A stretch of 64,000 nucleotides of DNA from Medicago truncatula (GCF_003473485.1 NC_053042.1:28197262-28261261); one strand, 5' to 3'; positions 45,198 to 58,400 are shown, counted from the stretch's first letter. The notes: a model not told the origin generated them from the sequence alone. Numbers and translations: made by a program.

Positions 45198-45560
45198 TGT
45201 AAATATTCTGAAGGTTTCTCTTATAAGTCTCCAAAACCTCCTCTTTTATGATATATTCGGGACTTGCATTCCTAAAAGTGTTAGTTTGTTCTTGTAATCT
45301 TTTTTCTTTTATTTTCACACCATTTATCCGTTTTTTATTTAAACATTTTTATTTAACTTTTTTTGAGAGGAAACATTGTTATTTAACTCAATTGCTAAAT
45401 GTTGAAAAACGAAATCAAAAGAATTTAAAAAACTAAAAAAGGTTTAACTTTACACGATCTTAAAGGAGAAAAATAAAATAATAAAACCTTTCTTTCTGAT
45501 CCAAAGATTAATTATATATGTGTAAAAAAAAATTGACATTAAAAAGAGAGCACTATATAA
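45198..45560. other. Intergenic AT-rich DNA
   Basis: T-rich low-complexity sequence. No gene or element was recognised. Confidence 0.5.
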
Positions 45561-46540
45561 CCCTACCAGCTTAAAGCAAGAGCTGGAATCCAAACCCTAA
45601 GGCTTTGTTTGTGAGTTTAGAGGGGAGAGGAAGGGAAGACTTTGAGGGGTGCAAAATACGAGGAAAAATGGAGAAATCTTTCAAAAAATTTAAAAGTGTA
45701 GTTTTATGGAATCATCGCTTCATGTCCATTTTGATTATGTTTCATTAAACCAAACTTTTATGTAATCTAATTGTGTTATACTTTTGTACTTTTGTACTCT
45801 AATCCGAAAATTTACTTATGTACTTTTGTACTCTAATCCGAAAATATACTTTTGTACTTCATGTCCATTAATCAAGGTTCATGTAGAGGGTTTATACTTT
45901 TGTACTCTAATCCGAAAATTTACTTATGGAATACGTCTACCAGGGTTCATAGACAAATACCTTCGCTTCCTCCTAATCATTCACGTTTACCTTCTTATGG
46001 TTTTGGCTATGACGAGTCAACAGATGATTACCTGGTGGTTTCAGTATCCTATGATTATATTCCAAGTTCATATGATGTGATATCCCATTTGGCGATTTTT
46101 CATTGTGAGCTAATGTGTGGAAGGAAATTGTGGATACTACCCGTTTGCCTTTTTATGGTCGGGTCTCTTCCTTTGATTGTCCCGTAGTAGAATCGCTTTT
46201 CAATGGGGCTATTCACTGGTTGGTTTTGCTTCGTTGTGACTTTGTTATTGTTGCTTTTCAGTTAAGGGAAAGAAAACTTTTAGAGATTTCTTAGTGTATG
46301 AGTTCTTGGGAGCAGTAAAGTTGATATATGGGTGATGGAATAGTATGGAGTGCATTCATCTTGGACTAAAACTCTTGTTCTTAGTATTGATTCTATTCCT
46401 TCTCGAAGGAGAGATATAATATCGAAGGAGAGTTTCTTGAGCATCACTCCTATTGGGAAGATGCAGTGGGATTCCAATTGGCTATGTATACATAGTCTCT
46501 GCTCTCGATCCCCAGTAATCAAGCTTAACAAGTTGACACA
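45561..46540 (+). pseudogene. F-box relic E
   Basis: The leader 'aaagcaagagctggaatcc' of gene D is present at 45573. The F-box is then replaced by about 180 bp starting 'ggctttgtttgtgagtttag', probably part of a MITE or hAT element. From 45784 FBA sequence appears, first as three short copies of 'tacttttgtactctaatccg', then 'GSCRGFILLYSNPKIYLWN', 'FGYDESTDDYLVVSVSYDY', 'GAIHWLVL' (nucleotide level 46206-46229) and 'MYTHSLCS'. Many frameshifts and stops are present. It is the most eroded member that still has its 3' flank (47600-47985), which is separated from it by two transposons. Confidence 0.8.
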
Positions 46541-46633
46541 AACAAGAAGAATAAGGTCCTCTCAAAAAAAGAAAAAAGAAGAAGAACAAGGTAGTTATAA
46601 TTTCTCCTTCACCATTTTATGGATATTAAAAAA

Positions 46634-47067
46634 GGCTTAAATGCTCTTTTGGTCCCTTAACTATTTAATTGGTATCGCTTTGGTCCCTTAACTAAAAAAA
46701 AGATTGTTTGAGGATTTTAAGTTTTTTTTAAGTCTCGTTTTGGTCCCTTCTGTTAGGTTTCCGTTAGGGTTTTAAAAAAAAGTTAACTCCTGGACACGTG
46801 TCACCTTGTCATTGGCTCTGAGTTTTTTTTTTTTTTACAAAAAAATTATTATTTTTTTTTTGTAAAAAATATAAAATCTCAGAGCCAATGACAAGGTGAC
46901 ACGTGTCCACACTTAACGTTTTTTATTAAAACTAACGGAAACCTAACAGAAGGGACCAAAACGAGACTAAAAAAAAAAACTTAAAATCCTCAAACAATCT
47001 TTTTTTTAGTTAAGGGACCAAAGCGATACCAATTAAATAATTAAGGGACCAAAAGAGCATTTAAGCC
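46634..47067. mobile_element. MULE-type MITE, near-perfect hairpin of 434 bp
   Basis: The ends ggcttaaatgctcttttggt and accaaaagagcatttaagcc are the same as those of the two-gene MULE at 15099-20888. The arms of about 200 bp are almost perfectly complementary around a T/A-rich centre (46830-46870). The target duplication tattaaaaaa (9-10 bp) lies at 46624-46633 and 47068-47077. It was probably mobilised by a transposase of that family. Confidence 0.93.
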
Positions 47068-47162
47068 TATTAAAAAATGAGCTTTGCTATTTGTTCCGAG
47101 CGAATCCATCGCAAATATTTTTTAACCTCTAACTAATTGCATGACTAGATGGATATAAATTA

Positions 47163-47578
47163 AGGCAAATTCTATGGTACACCTAATAGATTTGAGTGTA
47201 CCGGTACACTCACTCTTTAAATTAATAGTTAAATGAGTTATTTTTTTGAAGAAAAATATTGTTTTTTATCACTTATAATTATAATAACTAAATTTTATTC
47301 ATCAAAAATATCAACGAAATAAAATTAATTTTTTTTTGAATTTTTATCACTCATGATTGAGAACATCGATTATTTTTTACGATAATATGTAAAAAAAAAT
47401 TACTATGATTCTTATAAACAATGAAATGATGTTTTTTCTTACGAAATGATGTTCTATAAAATATAAATATTGAAAAATTGCTATTTCTTACTTGAAAAAT
47501 GATCGTTAATTTATAAAATTATGAAACGAGAGTACCGGTACACTTCGCTTTGTGAGTGTACCGTAGAAGTTCTCATAA
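47163..47578. mobile_element. MITE with 'gtaccggtacac' ends
   Basis: The left 'aaattctatggtacac' and right 'gtgtaccgtagaagtt' pair imperfectly, with the palindromic 'gtaccggtac' close to each end (47207 and 47530). AT-rich and non-coding. Confidence 0.65.
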
Positions 47579-47599
47579 GGATTTGCTAGAGTACATGTA

Positions 47600-47984
47600 T
47601 GAAGTGTCGTGGTGTAATTGGGACAAAAGTTTCGCGATATGTAGCATTTGCGTTAATAATTATATTGTATCATGAACTATTGAGTGGCTGCATTTGTAAC
47701 ATGAACTGATCCAACATGTCATGAAATGTTTATTGGTTAACTATTTGTAACATGTTTATTGGAAATATTGACAACATTTTTTTCTGTGATTCACTGTTCT
47801 AATGTATCTTGTTTTCACTGCTTGAAATTGTTTCATATGGTAAATTCGTATGATTAGTTTATGCATGTTGGTCAAGATAAAAATTCCCAACTTTGACTCA
47901 ATTAAAAATTTGGTCATAGCCACATATGTATTTGAGTGAAATAGAATGTTATGTTCTCTAATTTCAGTGGACTCTAATAACATA
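47600..47984 (+). repeat. F-box-family 3' flank, copy E
   Basis: Shared blocks with copies A, B and D include 'gttaactatttgtaa', 'tttattggaaatattgacaa' and 'ttctctaatttcagtggact'. It has no coding function. Confidence 0.8.
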
Positions 47985-48675
47985 GGTTGTTAAAATTTGG
48001 AGCCTAACTCATCATCACAAAACCGGCTTGTGAGGTGAAGATTGTCTCCTTATTAAAAATTCTTCTCAAGAGTCTTATCTATCCGATGTGGGACTTGGGA
48101 TTTTCCCAATACACTCCCGTCACGCTTAGCACTCTTTGGGCTTGGTGAGCGAATAGGTTTAGGTGGCCCTTGAGAATTTGACAAGCTCTGATACCATGTT
48201 GAAATTTGGGGCCTAATTCATCATCACAAAACCGACTTGTGAGATGAGGAGTGCCTCCTCTTTATAAACTCTCATCAAGAGTCTCATTTATCCGATGTTG
48301 GATTTGGGTTTTTCCCAATACACCCCCTCACGTCCAACACTCATTGGGCTTGGTTCATGAATTGGTTTAGGTGGCCCTTGAGCTTTCGACAAGCTCTGAT
48401 ACCATGTTCAAATTTCGGGCCTAACTTATCATCACAAAACCGGCTTGTGAGGTGAGTATTGCCTCCAGTTTATAAACTCTTTTTAAGAGTCTTATCTATC
48501 CGATGTGGGACTTGGTTTTTTCTCAATACATCCCCTCACGCCCAGCACTCTTTGGGCTTGGTTCATGAATTGGTTTAGGTGGCCCTTGAGAATTCGACAA
48601 ACTCTGATACCATGTTGAAATTTGGGGCCAAACTCATCCTCACAAAACTGGCTGGTGAAGTGAGGAGTGTCTCCT
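47985..48675 (-). mobile_element. Tandem TRIM-like mini-retrotransposon repeats
   Basis: Four units of about 210 bp start near 47988, 48199, 48408 and 48618 with 'tgttgaaatttggggcctaa' or close variants. Each contains 'catcacaaaaccggcttgtg', 'tatccgatgtgggacttgg' and, before the next unit, 'gctctgataccatgtt'. The last motif is the complement of a Met-tRNA primer-binding site, so units are LTR-like and read on the minus strand, with only about 70 bp between LTRs. Chains of LTRs sharing short internal regions are known for TRIM elements. The fourth unit is cut off at about 48675, where the tandem array begins. Confidence 0.75.
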
Positions 48676-50845
48676 CTTTCATTGTTTTATTTCATTCCTT
48701 ACTCATATACAGTTTGGCTATCGCGATTCCTCTATTTACGGATTCGGAGCACACAAACACAGAGCATATACACCAACCAAATCATATATGGTTAAGAATA
48801 CCACACAAAATGACAAAAAAGTTAAATAAAACCCTTTCAATGTTTTATTTCATTCTTTACTCAAATACAGTTTGGCTATCAGGATTCCTCTTTTACAGAT
48901 TCGGAGCACACAAACACAGAGAAAATACACCAACAAATTCATATATGGTTTGTAGTACCACACAAAATGACAAAATATACAAATAAAACCCTCTCATTGT
49001 TTTAATTCATTCCTTATATATTCAAACAAATCTTGGCTATCACGATTTTTCTCTTTCCTGATTCGGAGCACACAAAAGCATGACAACAAATTTAAAATTG
49101 CTCTCTATCTTCATTCTAGTGGAGTAGTAGTTTCTTTATAAGTAATCGAACAAATCACAACTCTTTCCCATTTCTTCTGAATATTTTTTAGGGTCTCACA
49201 TCTTCATACTCATCTTCTCTTTCTCATCTACTTTTCGTTATCAAAACTCGATCGAAATGTAACTAATTTCATTTTTTATTTTACACATTGTTTTTGTAAC
49301 TCTTTCATTTTGTGTTAATTTTATTTCTCTCATTGAAATTTCTTCACCATGAATGGTCTGTTAAAATGTTTCATTCTTTATTTTACACTTGTTTTTGTAG
49401 CTCTTTCATTTTGTGTTAACTTTATTTTTCTCGTTGAAATTTCTGCACCATAAAAGCTCTGTTAAAATATTTCATTCTTTATTTTACAATTTGTTTTTGT
49501 TTCTCTTTCATTTTGTGTTAACTTTATTTTTCTCGTTGAAATTTATTCACCATGAAAGCTCTGTTAAAATGTTTCATTCTTTATTTTACAATTTGTTTTT
49601 GTAACTCTTTCATTTTGTGTTAACTTTATTTTTCTCATTGAAATTTCTTCACCATGAAATCTCTGTTAAAAATTTTCATCTTTGTTTTACACTACTAACC
49701 CTCTCATTGTTTTATTTCATTCGTTACTCATATACAGTTTGGCTATAACTATTCCTCTCTTTGCGGATTCGAAGCACACAAACACAGAGCAAATACACCA
49801 ACCAATTCATATATTGCTAGTAGTACCACACAAAATGACAAAAAAAAAAATTAAATGAAACCCTTTCATTATTTTATTTCATTCCTTAGTCAAACAAATC
49901 TTGGCTATCACGATTTTTCTCTTTCCTGATTCGGAGCACACAAAAGCATGACAACAATTTTAAAATCCCTCTCTTTCTTCATTCTAGTGGAGTGTAATAG
50001 CTCTTTCATTTTTCTCGTTGAAATTTGTTCACCATGAAAGCTCTCTTAAAATGTTTCATTCTTTATTTTACACTTTGTTTTTGTAACTCTTAAAATGTTT
50101 TTGTTAACTTTATTTTTCACGTTGAAATTTATTTACCATGAAAGCTCTGCTAAAATGTTTCATTCTTTACTTTACACTAATAACCCTCTCATTGTTTTAT
50201 TCCATTCTTTACTCATATACAGTTTGCCTATCACGATTCCTATCTTTGCGGATTCGGAGCACAAATCACAACAAAATAAAAACTCTTTCCCATTTCTTCT
50301 TAACATTTTTTTGGATTTCACATCTTCATACTAATATTCTTTTTTTCCTCTACTTTTCGTCATCAAAACTCAGTCCAAATGTAACTAATTTCCTTCTTTA
50401 TTTTACACATTCTTTTTGTAACTCTTTCATTTTGTGTTAACTTTATTTTTCTCATTGAAATTTATTCACCGTGAAAGCACTGTTAAAATATTTCATTCTT
50501 TATTTTACACTTTGTTTTTGTAGCTCTTTCATTTTGTGTTAACTTTATTTTTCTCGTTGAAATTTCTTCATCATGAAATCTCAGTTAAAATGTTTCATTC
50601 TTTATTTTTACAATTTGTTTTCGTAACTTTTTCATTTTGTGTTAACTTTGTTTTTCTCATTGAAATTTATTCACCATGAAAGCTCGGTTAAAAATTTTCA
50701 TTCTTTACTTTACACTAATAACCCTCTCATTGTTTTATTTCATTCTTTACTCATATACAGTTTGGCTATCACGATTCCTATCATTGCGGAGTCGGAGCAC
50801 ATAAACACAGAGCAAATACACCAACCAATTCATATATTGTTAGTA

Positions 50846-51153
50846 AGGCTGATTTAGTAAGAGAGTTGGCAAAGAGCCTCAACTTGAGGTAGTCCTTGGA
50901 CCTAGCTTCCCCACACTGGACCGAGAACCGAGCTATATGCTCAATAGTCGACTTCTTCTCCTAGAATAGAACAAACTCAGGCACCTTATACCCCCTTGGA
51001 AACTGATGAACTCGGTCGATCCAATCAGGGTATGGTTTCCTAGACGTCGACCTCATTAAGGGCCTGACGTCAATTCCAAGCTACTGTAGCGCCTCGACCA
51101 TGTAATTTCTTTCCAGATCCGATGGTGCCTGTGGAACTGTTGTGGCGGGGAAT
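50846..51153 (-). pseudogene. Ty3/gypsy gag fragment, part 1
   Basis: Minus strand: 'PYPDWIDRVHQFPRGYKVPE', then 'TIEHIARFSVQCGEARSKDY' and 'LKLRLFANSLTKS', the conserved retrotransposon gag domain of plant gypsy elements. Stops occur. The base composition is much richer in G+C than the surrounding array, marking it as foreign. It is split from part 2 by a solo LTR. Confidence 0.8.
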
Positions 51154-52371
51154 TGATGAGATAAAACCGCAAGTGCACGGTCTTACCGAAGTAGTAAGAA
51201 AAGAGTATCGTCCGACAGGGAGTAGTTTAATTCAATTAACCTTTGGCAATGATTAGAGGAGAAAAAGATTGTAAGTTGGGGTTTTCAAGCGTTGAAAGAT
51301 AATAATAATAAAAGGAGCCTTGGGATCGTTGGTTTCATCTAAATGACAAGTCCTTCACAAACCAAACTAAAAGCTTATAACTTTATGTTAGACCTAATTT
51401 CTCAAGACAATTTCTCTTATGTTCCTCTAGCAACCAAGCCTATTTCGCTGACTTGATTACTATTGGATTTTGGTTCCTCTAACAACCAAGCCTATTTCGC
51501 TGACTTGATTATTATTAGTTCCCTTGAAGATCGAAACTATGTGTCTCAAAGATTGCAAAGACTATTTCACTGCCTTTGCAATCCTTGTCTAAATTCACTT
51601 GTTCGAATATCAAAGCTCCACTTTCGTTTTATGAATTGATATTTGAGATGATGGATAAACAATTATCAAACCCTCCACTTTCGTTTTCACAGTTTGATAA
51701 TGGTTGATCCATGTTAAAGCGGTGAATTTAGATAAGAAACTAGGGTTACATAAAATTAAGGCTGAGAGCTTGGTTTGATTAGGATTATGTCATTTAGACT
51801 TATCCAACAATCCCAAGACAAGGAGAAGTCTACTCACTCATGTTCATCGTAGACATGGGGGAGAAGAGAGGAAGCATAAAGGTAAATGACAAGAAAATAA
51901 AGGAAAAGAAAAGAACTTTAATTAGAAAAGCAATTGTCACTTATTGAATTCCAAGTAAAGATGAATATTTGTGATGGATGGCTACTCTATTTATAGCATA
52001 CATTCGACTTAAAATCTAAGCAATTACATTCGGGCTAAAAATAGAGTAGCTTAAAATCTAAGCAAAAGCAGCAAAAGCGACTCTGGAGGGTGGCACGGCC
52101 ATGCCAATGATGGCACGGGCCGTGCCAAGCTTCTGACTTGGGGGAGACATATTTTTGTCTCCGAATCTTTGTATTTTTGCATTCAATCAGCTCCAAGTCC
52201 CTTTCTTTTGCTCCAAGACTCAATCCATCCAATATTCATTCCTGAAATAAAATAAAATGCAATTTGTAGTAAACTATCCTAAAAAGGAAATAATACTAAT
52301 ATAAAATAAAATAAAATCTAATTAAAACTAAACTAAAAAGCATATAAAAATAAGCAATAAATGACTTATCA
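51154..52371. mobile_element. Solo LTR, 1218 bp, in the gag fragment
   Basis: Starts tgatgagataaaacc and ends aatgacttatca, with short inverted ends TGAT(G/A)AG, flanked by the 5-bp duplication ggaat (51149-51153 and 52372-52376). It has no internal retroviral genes, but an LTR-like 'caccgcaagtgcacgg'-type start and 'gagtatcgtccgacaggga' as seen in gypsy elements. On the minus strand it contains the doubled 'ggcacggccgtgcca'-like inverted motifs at 52090-52130. A solo LTR forms by recombination between the LTRs of a full element. Confidence 0.8.
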
Positions 52372-52376
52372 GGAAT

Positions 52377-52650
52377 GTCTCTAGTTGTGATACTTGCAGC
52401 TCTGGTTCCCTTTCGTCCGTCGACCGTCACACACGTGATTGAGACTTCGCACCTTGCTCGCTTCCTTGTTGGCCGACAGGAATTCCTCCTACCTGACTCG
52501 GGAGCAAGTGTGTGTAAACATGCCCCTAGCCTGGGCATTTTCTATACTGGTAGCAGGATCGGCCACCCCGGCCCCAGCATTGCTCTAATTTGAGCTCTGA
52601 GCAGGAGCAGTCTTGCTTCCACTCCCCTGATCGACCTCAGGCCTCCTGAT
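52377..52650 (-). pseudogene. Ty3/gypsy gag fragment, part 2
   Basis: G+C-rich continuation of the fragment at 50846-51153 beyond the solo LTR. No motif as clear as in part 1 is readable. The array resumes at 'agtaccacac' (52652), the next base of the repeat left off at 50845, so gag was inserted cleanly with perhaps four bases duplicated. Confidence 0.65.
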
Positions 52651-54716
52651 CAAGTACCACACAAAATGAAAAAAAACATAAATAAAACTCTTTCATTGTT
52701 TTATTTCATTCCTTATTTGGAGTACACAAAAGAATACAACAATTTTAAAATCCCTCTCTTTCTTCATTCTAGTGGAGTAGTGGTTTCTTTATAAGTAATG
52801 CTACAAATCACAACAAAATCACATCTTCATACTAATCTTCTTTTTCTCCTCTACTTTTCGTCATCAAAACTCTGTCAAAATGTAACTAATTTCCTTCTTT
52901 ATTTTACACATTGTTTTTCTAACTCTTTCATTTTGTGTTAACTTTATTTTTCTCATTAAAATTTATTCACCAAGAAAGCTCTGTTAAAATGTTTCATTCT
53001 TTATTTTACACTTTTCTTTTGTAGCGCTTTCGATTTGTGTTAACTTTATTTTTTTCGTTGAAATTTCTGCACCATGAAAGCTCTGTTAAAATGTTTCATT
53101 CTTTATTTTACAATTTGTTTTTGTTTCTCTTTCATTTTGTGTTAACTTTATTTTTCTCGTTGAAATTTATTCACCATGAAAGCTCTCTTAAACTGTTTCA
53201 TTCTTTATTTTACAATTTGTTTTTGTAACTCTTTCATTTTGTGTTAACTTTATTTTTCTCGTTGAAATTTCTTCACCATGAAAGCTCTGTTAAAATGTTT
53301 CAATCTTTATTTTACAATTTGTTTTCATAACTCATTCATTTTGTGTTAACTTTATTTTTCTCATTGAAATTTCTTCACCATGAAAGCTCTGTTAAAATGT
53401 TTCAATCTTTATTTTACAATTTGTTTTCGTAACTCTTTCATTTTGTATTAACTTTATTTTTTTCATTGAAATTTCTTCACCATAAAAGCTCGGTTAAAAA
53501 TTTTCATTCTTTACTTTACACTAATAATCTTCTCATTGTTTTATTTCATTCTTTACTCATATAAAGTTTGGCTATCATGATTCCTATCTTTGCGGATTCG
53601 AAGCACATAAACACAGAGCAAATACACCAACCAATTCATATATGGTTAGTAGTACCACACAAAATAAAATCAAAAAACATAAATAAAATTCTTTCATTGT
53701 TTTATCTCATTCCTTACTCAAACAAATCTAGGCTAACACGTTTTTTCTTTTTCGTTATTTGGAGTACACAAAAGCATGCAACAATTTTAAAATCCCTCTC
53801 TTTCTTCATTCTAGTGGAGTAGTAGTTTCTTTATATGTAATTCTACAAATCACAACAAAATCACAACACTTTCCCATTTCTTCTTAACATTTTTTCGGGT
53901 TACACATCTTCGTACTAATCTCGTTTTTCTCCTCTACTTTTCGTCATCAAAACTCTGTCAAAATGTAACTAATTTCATTATTTATTTTACACATTGTTTT
54001 TGTAACGCTTTCATTTTGTGTTAACTTTATTTTTCTCATTGAAATTTATTCACCATGAAAGCTCTGTTAAAATGTTTCAATCTTTATTTTACAATTTGTT
54101 TTCGTGACTCTTTCATTTTGTGTTAACTTTATTTTTCTCATTGAAATTTCTTCACCATGAAAGCTCTGTTAAAATGTTTCAATCTTTATTTTACAATTTG
54201 TTTTCGTAACTCTTTCATTTTGTATTAACTTTATTTTTCTCATTGAAATTTCTTCACCATGAAAGCTCGGTTAAAAATTTTAATTCTTTACTTTACACTA
54301 ATAATCCTCTCATTGTTTTATTTCATACTTTACTCATATACAATTTGGCTATCACGATTTCTATCTTTGCGGATTCGGAGCACATAAACCGAGAGCAAAT
54401 ACAACAACGAATTCATATATGGTTAGTAGTACCACACAAAATGACAAAAAACATAAATAAAATTATTTCATTGTTTTATTTCATTCATTACTCAAACAAA
54501 TCTTGGCTATCACGATTTTTCCTTTTCATGAATTGGAGCACACAAAAGCATGCATTAATTTTAAAATGCCTCTCTTTCTTCATTTTAGTGAAGTAGTAGT
54601 TTCTTTATAAGTAATGCTACAAATCACAACAAAATAACAACTCTTTCCCATTTCTTCTTAATATTTTTTCAGGTTTCACATCTTCATACTAATCTTCTTT
54701 TTCTCCTCTACTTTTC

Positions 54717-55452
54717 CTAGGGATGATTACCAAGAGGTTCATCATCATCATGATTGAAAAGCTCTTCATCCAAGACATTATTTATAATATATCCAAAGTC
54801 TTGGTTGCAAGTGAAATCTTGAAACACAAGGATAAAGCTTTATAGTAGAGGAACAAATTCTTCTGCTCTTTACCATAGAGCCAATCGAGTAAATATCTGA
54901 AGAGAGTGTGGTCAATGTTTCTTTCCACAACAAAAGCACGGAAAATCTCTCGTGTGTTATCATCCAAGTCCCTGTAATAGTATATTCAAAAACTTGTAAA
55001 ATAAGACAGTAACATAATACAGAAGCAAAAGAAATATATTTATGTGAAACTTACAAAAGTTTAGAAGCACAAAAATCAGAGGATTCGATCGAAACTGAAT
55101 GCACAACTATGGCATCCGGGTAGAGTGTACATAAAACATTTAGAGAAACGCCGTGGTTATCATTACGGATTGAAACATGGATAAAAAGTTTGTCGATTAT
55201 TTTGTGACAGTAATGACCTACTATATCCTTCTTATCCTCTCCGTTAATGAATGCAATTTTTTATTGTTATTTTAGGGTTTATTTATTAATTTTTGTAATT
55301 ATTCCTCAGCCAAGTGATCCACCTTCTCCGTTTGAGAAGGTTTATCACTTGATTCCTGCTATCACACGCACGTATCGAAAAGAATCTATCGACATCTGTG
55401 TCTTGAGGTTGTTCGATACATCCATGATTAAAACGAAATTCAGGAAAGCTTT
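54717..55452 (-). pseudogene. MAM33/mitochondrial glycoprotein-type gene fragment
   Basis: Minus strand, two exons: about 55245-55056 reads 'VSLNVLCTLYPDAIVVHSVS' and 54972-54779 reads 'DDNTREIFRAFVVERNIDHT', then 'LFRYLLDWLYGKEQKN'. The intron between has a donor 'ttttg|taagtttc'-like border and an acceptor 'attacag' at about 54973. The pattern (CTxYPDxIxIxSxS then LDxNxxxxFxxFLxxRxI…FLxxWLxxKxxxN) is that of the p32/MAM33 family of acidic mitochondrial matrix proteins, C-terminal half. The C-terminus ends early ('KTLDIL') and the N-terminal half is absent. It lies directly in the tandem array with no inverted repeats around it. Confidence 0.7.
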
Positions 55453-58400
55453 TCTCATTGAAATTTCTTCACCATGAAAGCTCTGTTAAAACATTTCATT
55501 CTTTATTTTACAATTTGTTTTTGTTTCTCTTTAATTTTGTGTTAACTTTATTTTTCTCGTTGAAATTTATTCACCATGAAAGCTCTTTTGAAATGTTTCA
55601 TTCTTTATTTTACAATTTGTTTTTGTAACTCTTTCATTTTGTGTTAACTTTATTTTTCTCATTGAAATTTCTTCACCATGAAAGCTCTGTTAAAATGTTT
55701 CATTCTTTATTTTACAATTTGTTTTTGTTTCTCTTTCATTTTGTGTTAACTTTTTTTTTCTCGTTGAAATTTATTCACCATGAAAGCTCTTTTAAAATGT
55801 TTCATTCTTTATTTTACAATTTGTTTTTGTAACTCTTTCATTTTGTGTTAACTTTATTTTTCTCATTGAAATTTCTTCACCATGTAAGCTCTTATAAAAT
55901 GTTTCATTCATTATTTTAAAATTTGTTTTTGTTTCTCTTTCATTTTGTGTTAACTTTATTTTTCTCATTGAAATTTCTTCACCATGTAAGCTCTTATAAA
56001 ATGCTTCATTCTTTGTTTTACAATTTGTTTTTGTTTCTCTTTCATTTTGTGTTAACTTAATTTTACTCGTTGAAATTTATCCACCATGAAAACTCTGTGA
56101 AAATTCATTCTTTATTTTACAATTTGTTTTCGTAACTTTTTCATTTTGTGTTAACTTTATTTTTCTCATTGAAATTTCTTCAACATGAAAGCTCGGTTAA
56201 AAATTTTCATTCTTTATTTACACTAATAAACCTCTCATTGTTTTGTTTCATTCTTTACTCATATAAAGTTTGGCTATCACGATTCCTATCTTTGCGGATT
56301 CGAAGCACATAAACACAGAGCAAATACACCAACCAATTCATATATGGTTAGTAGTACCACACAAAATAAAATCAAAAAACATAAATAAAACTCTTTCATT
56401 GTTTTATCTCATTCCTTACTCAAACAAATCTAGGCTAACACGTTTTTTCTTTTTCGTTATTTGGAGTACACACAAGCATGCAACAATTTTAAAATCCCTC
56501 TCTTTCTTCATTCTAGTGGAGTAGTAGTTTCTTTATATGTAATTCTACAAATCACAACAAAATCACAACTCTTTCCCATTTCTTCTTAACATTTTTTCGG
56601 GTTAAACATCTTCATACTAATCTCGTTTTTCTCCTCTACTTTTCGTCATCAAAACTCTGTCAAAATGTAACTAATTTCATTCTTTATTTTACACATTGTT
56701 TTCGTAACGCTTTCATTTTGTGTTAACTTTATTTTTCTCATTGAAATTTATTCACCATGAAAGCTCTGTTAAAATGTTTCATTCTTTATTTTACACTTTG
56801 CTTTTGTAGCGCTTTCGATTTGAGTTAACTTTATTTTTCTCATTGAAATTTCTGCACCATAAAACTCTTTTAAAATGTTTCATTCTTTATTTTACACTTT
56901 GTTTTTGCAGCTTTTTCATTTTGTGTTAACTTTATTTTTCTCGTTAAAAGTTATTCACCATGAAAGCTCTGTTAAAATGTTTCATTCTTTATTTTACAAT
57001 TTGTTTTTGTAACTCTTTCATTTTGTGTTAACTTTATTTTTCTCATTGAAATTTCTTCATCATGAAAGCTCTGTTAAAATGTTTCATTCTTTATTTTACA
57101 ATTTGTTTTTGTTTCTCTTTCATTTTGTGTTAACTTTTTTTTTTCTCGTTGAAATTTATTCACCATGAAAGCTCTTTTAAAATGTTTCATTCTTTATTTT
57201 ACAATTTGTTTTTGTAACTCTTTCATTTTGTGTTAACTTTATTTTTCTCATTGAAATTTCTTCACCATGTAAGTTCTTATAAAATGTTTCATTCATTATT
57301 TTACAATTTGTTTTTGTTTCTCTTTCATTTTGTGTTAACTTTTTTTTTTCTCGTTGAAATTTATTCACCATGAAAGCTCTTTTAAAATGTTTCATTCTTT
57401 ATTTTACAATTTGTTTTTGTAACTCTTTCATTTTGTGTTAACTTTATTTTTCTCATTGAAATTTCTTCATCATGAAAGCTCTGTTAAAATGTTTCACTCT
57501 TTATTTTACAATTTGTTTTTGTTTCTCTTTCATTTTGTGTTAACTTTATTTTTCTCATTGAAATTTCTTCACCATGTAAGCTCTTATAAAATGTTTCATT
57601 CTTTGTTTTACAATTTGTTTTTGTTTCTCTTTCATTTTGTGTTAACTTAATTTTACTCGTTGAAATTTATCCACCATGAAAACTCTGTGAAAATTCATTC
57701 TTTATTTTACAATTTGTTTTCGTAACTTTTTCATTTTGTGTTAACTTTATTTTTCTCATTGAAATTTCTTCAACATGAAAGCTCAGTTAAAAATTTTCAT
57801 TCTTTATTTACACTAAGATGGGTCTGTACGAATACCTTTAGAAAGAAGCAACTCCTCTGCCTTTTTCCCAGCTTCAAGAACACCGTCGAGAAAAATTTCA
57901 GATGCCTCCGGATCTGCACAAAAACGTGTAGAAAGCTGAACGGTAACAGCACAAATTTGTTGATATCGTTGTGCTTGAGTGGTGTCTTCAGTGCCAACAT
58001 TGATGGTAGATTTCAGCTTATCAACAGACGGACGCACATCTCTAGTCCAACGCTTTAAAACATATTGTCCAGGTATTGTCTTCAAAAAATGATATTGCAC
58101 ATAACCACCTAAGAACTCCAAGATCTTCAAAACATGTCGACATAAAAAGCCCCTGTTCTCAAACATACGACATGAACAACTAAAACTTTTGCTTCTAATG
58201 TCAACTGTGACAACCCTTTCATCAAGTCGATCATGATCTTCAAAACTTGGGAAAAAGTTTTCTTGAAGTTCTGCATCCAAAACATCGACATTGGAAGGCC
58301 CGTCATTATCATTATCAACATCATCATAATTATCATCAACCTTTTCAATTGTGAAAACTTTGAAAAACTTGTTCAATGCAGACCCTTTTGCTGTGTCCTC

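Noticed and set aside
56270..56524. 84-codon frame repeated at 53568, 61495 and 62879
   Set aside because: Repeated spacer of the tandem array; low complexity and no domain, so not counted as genes.
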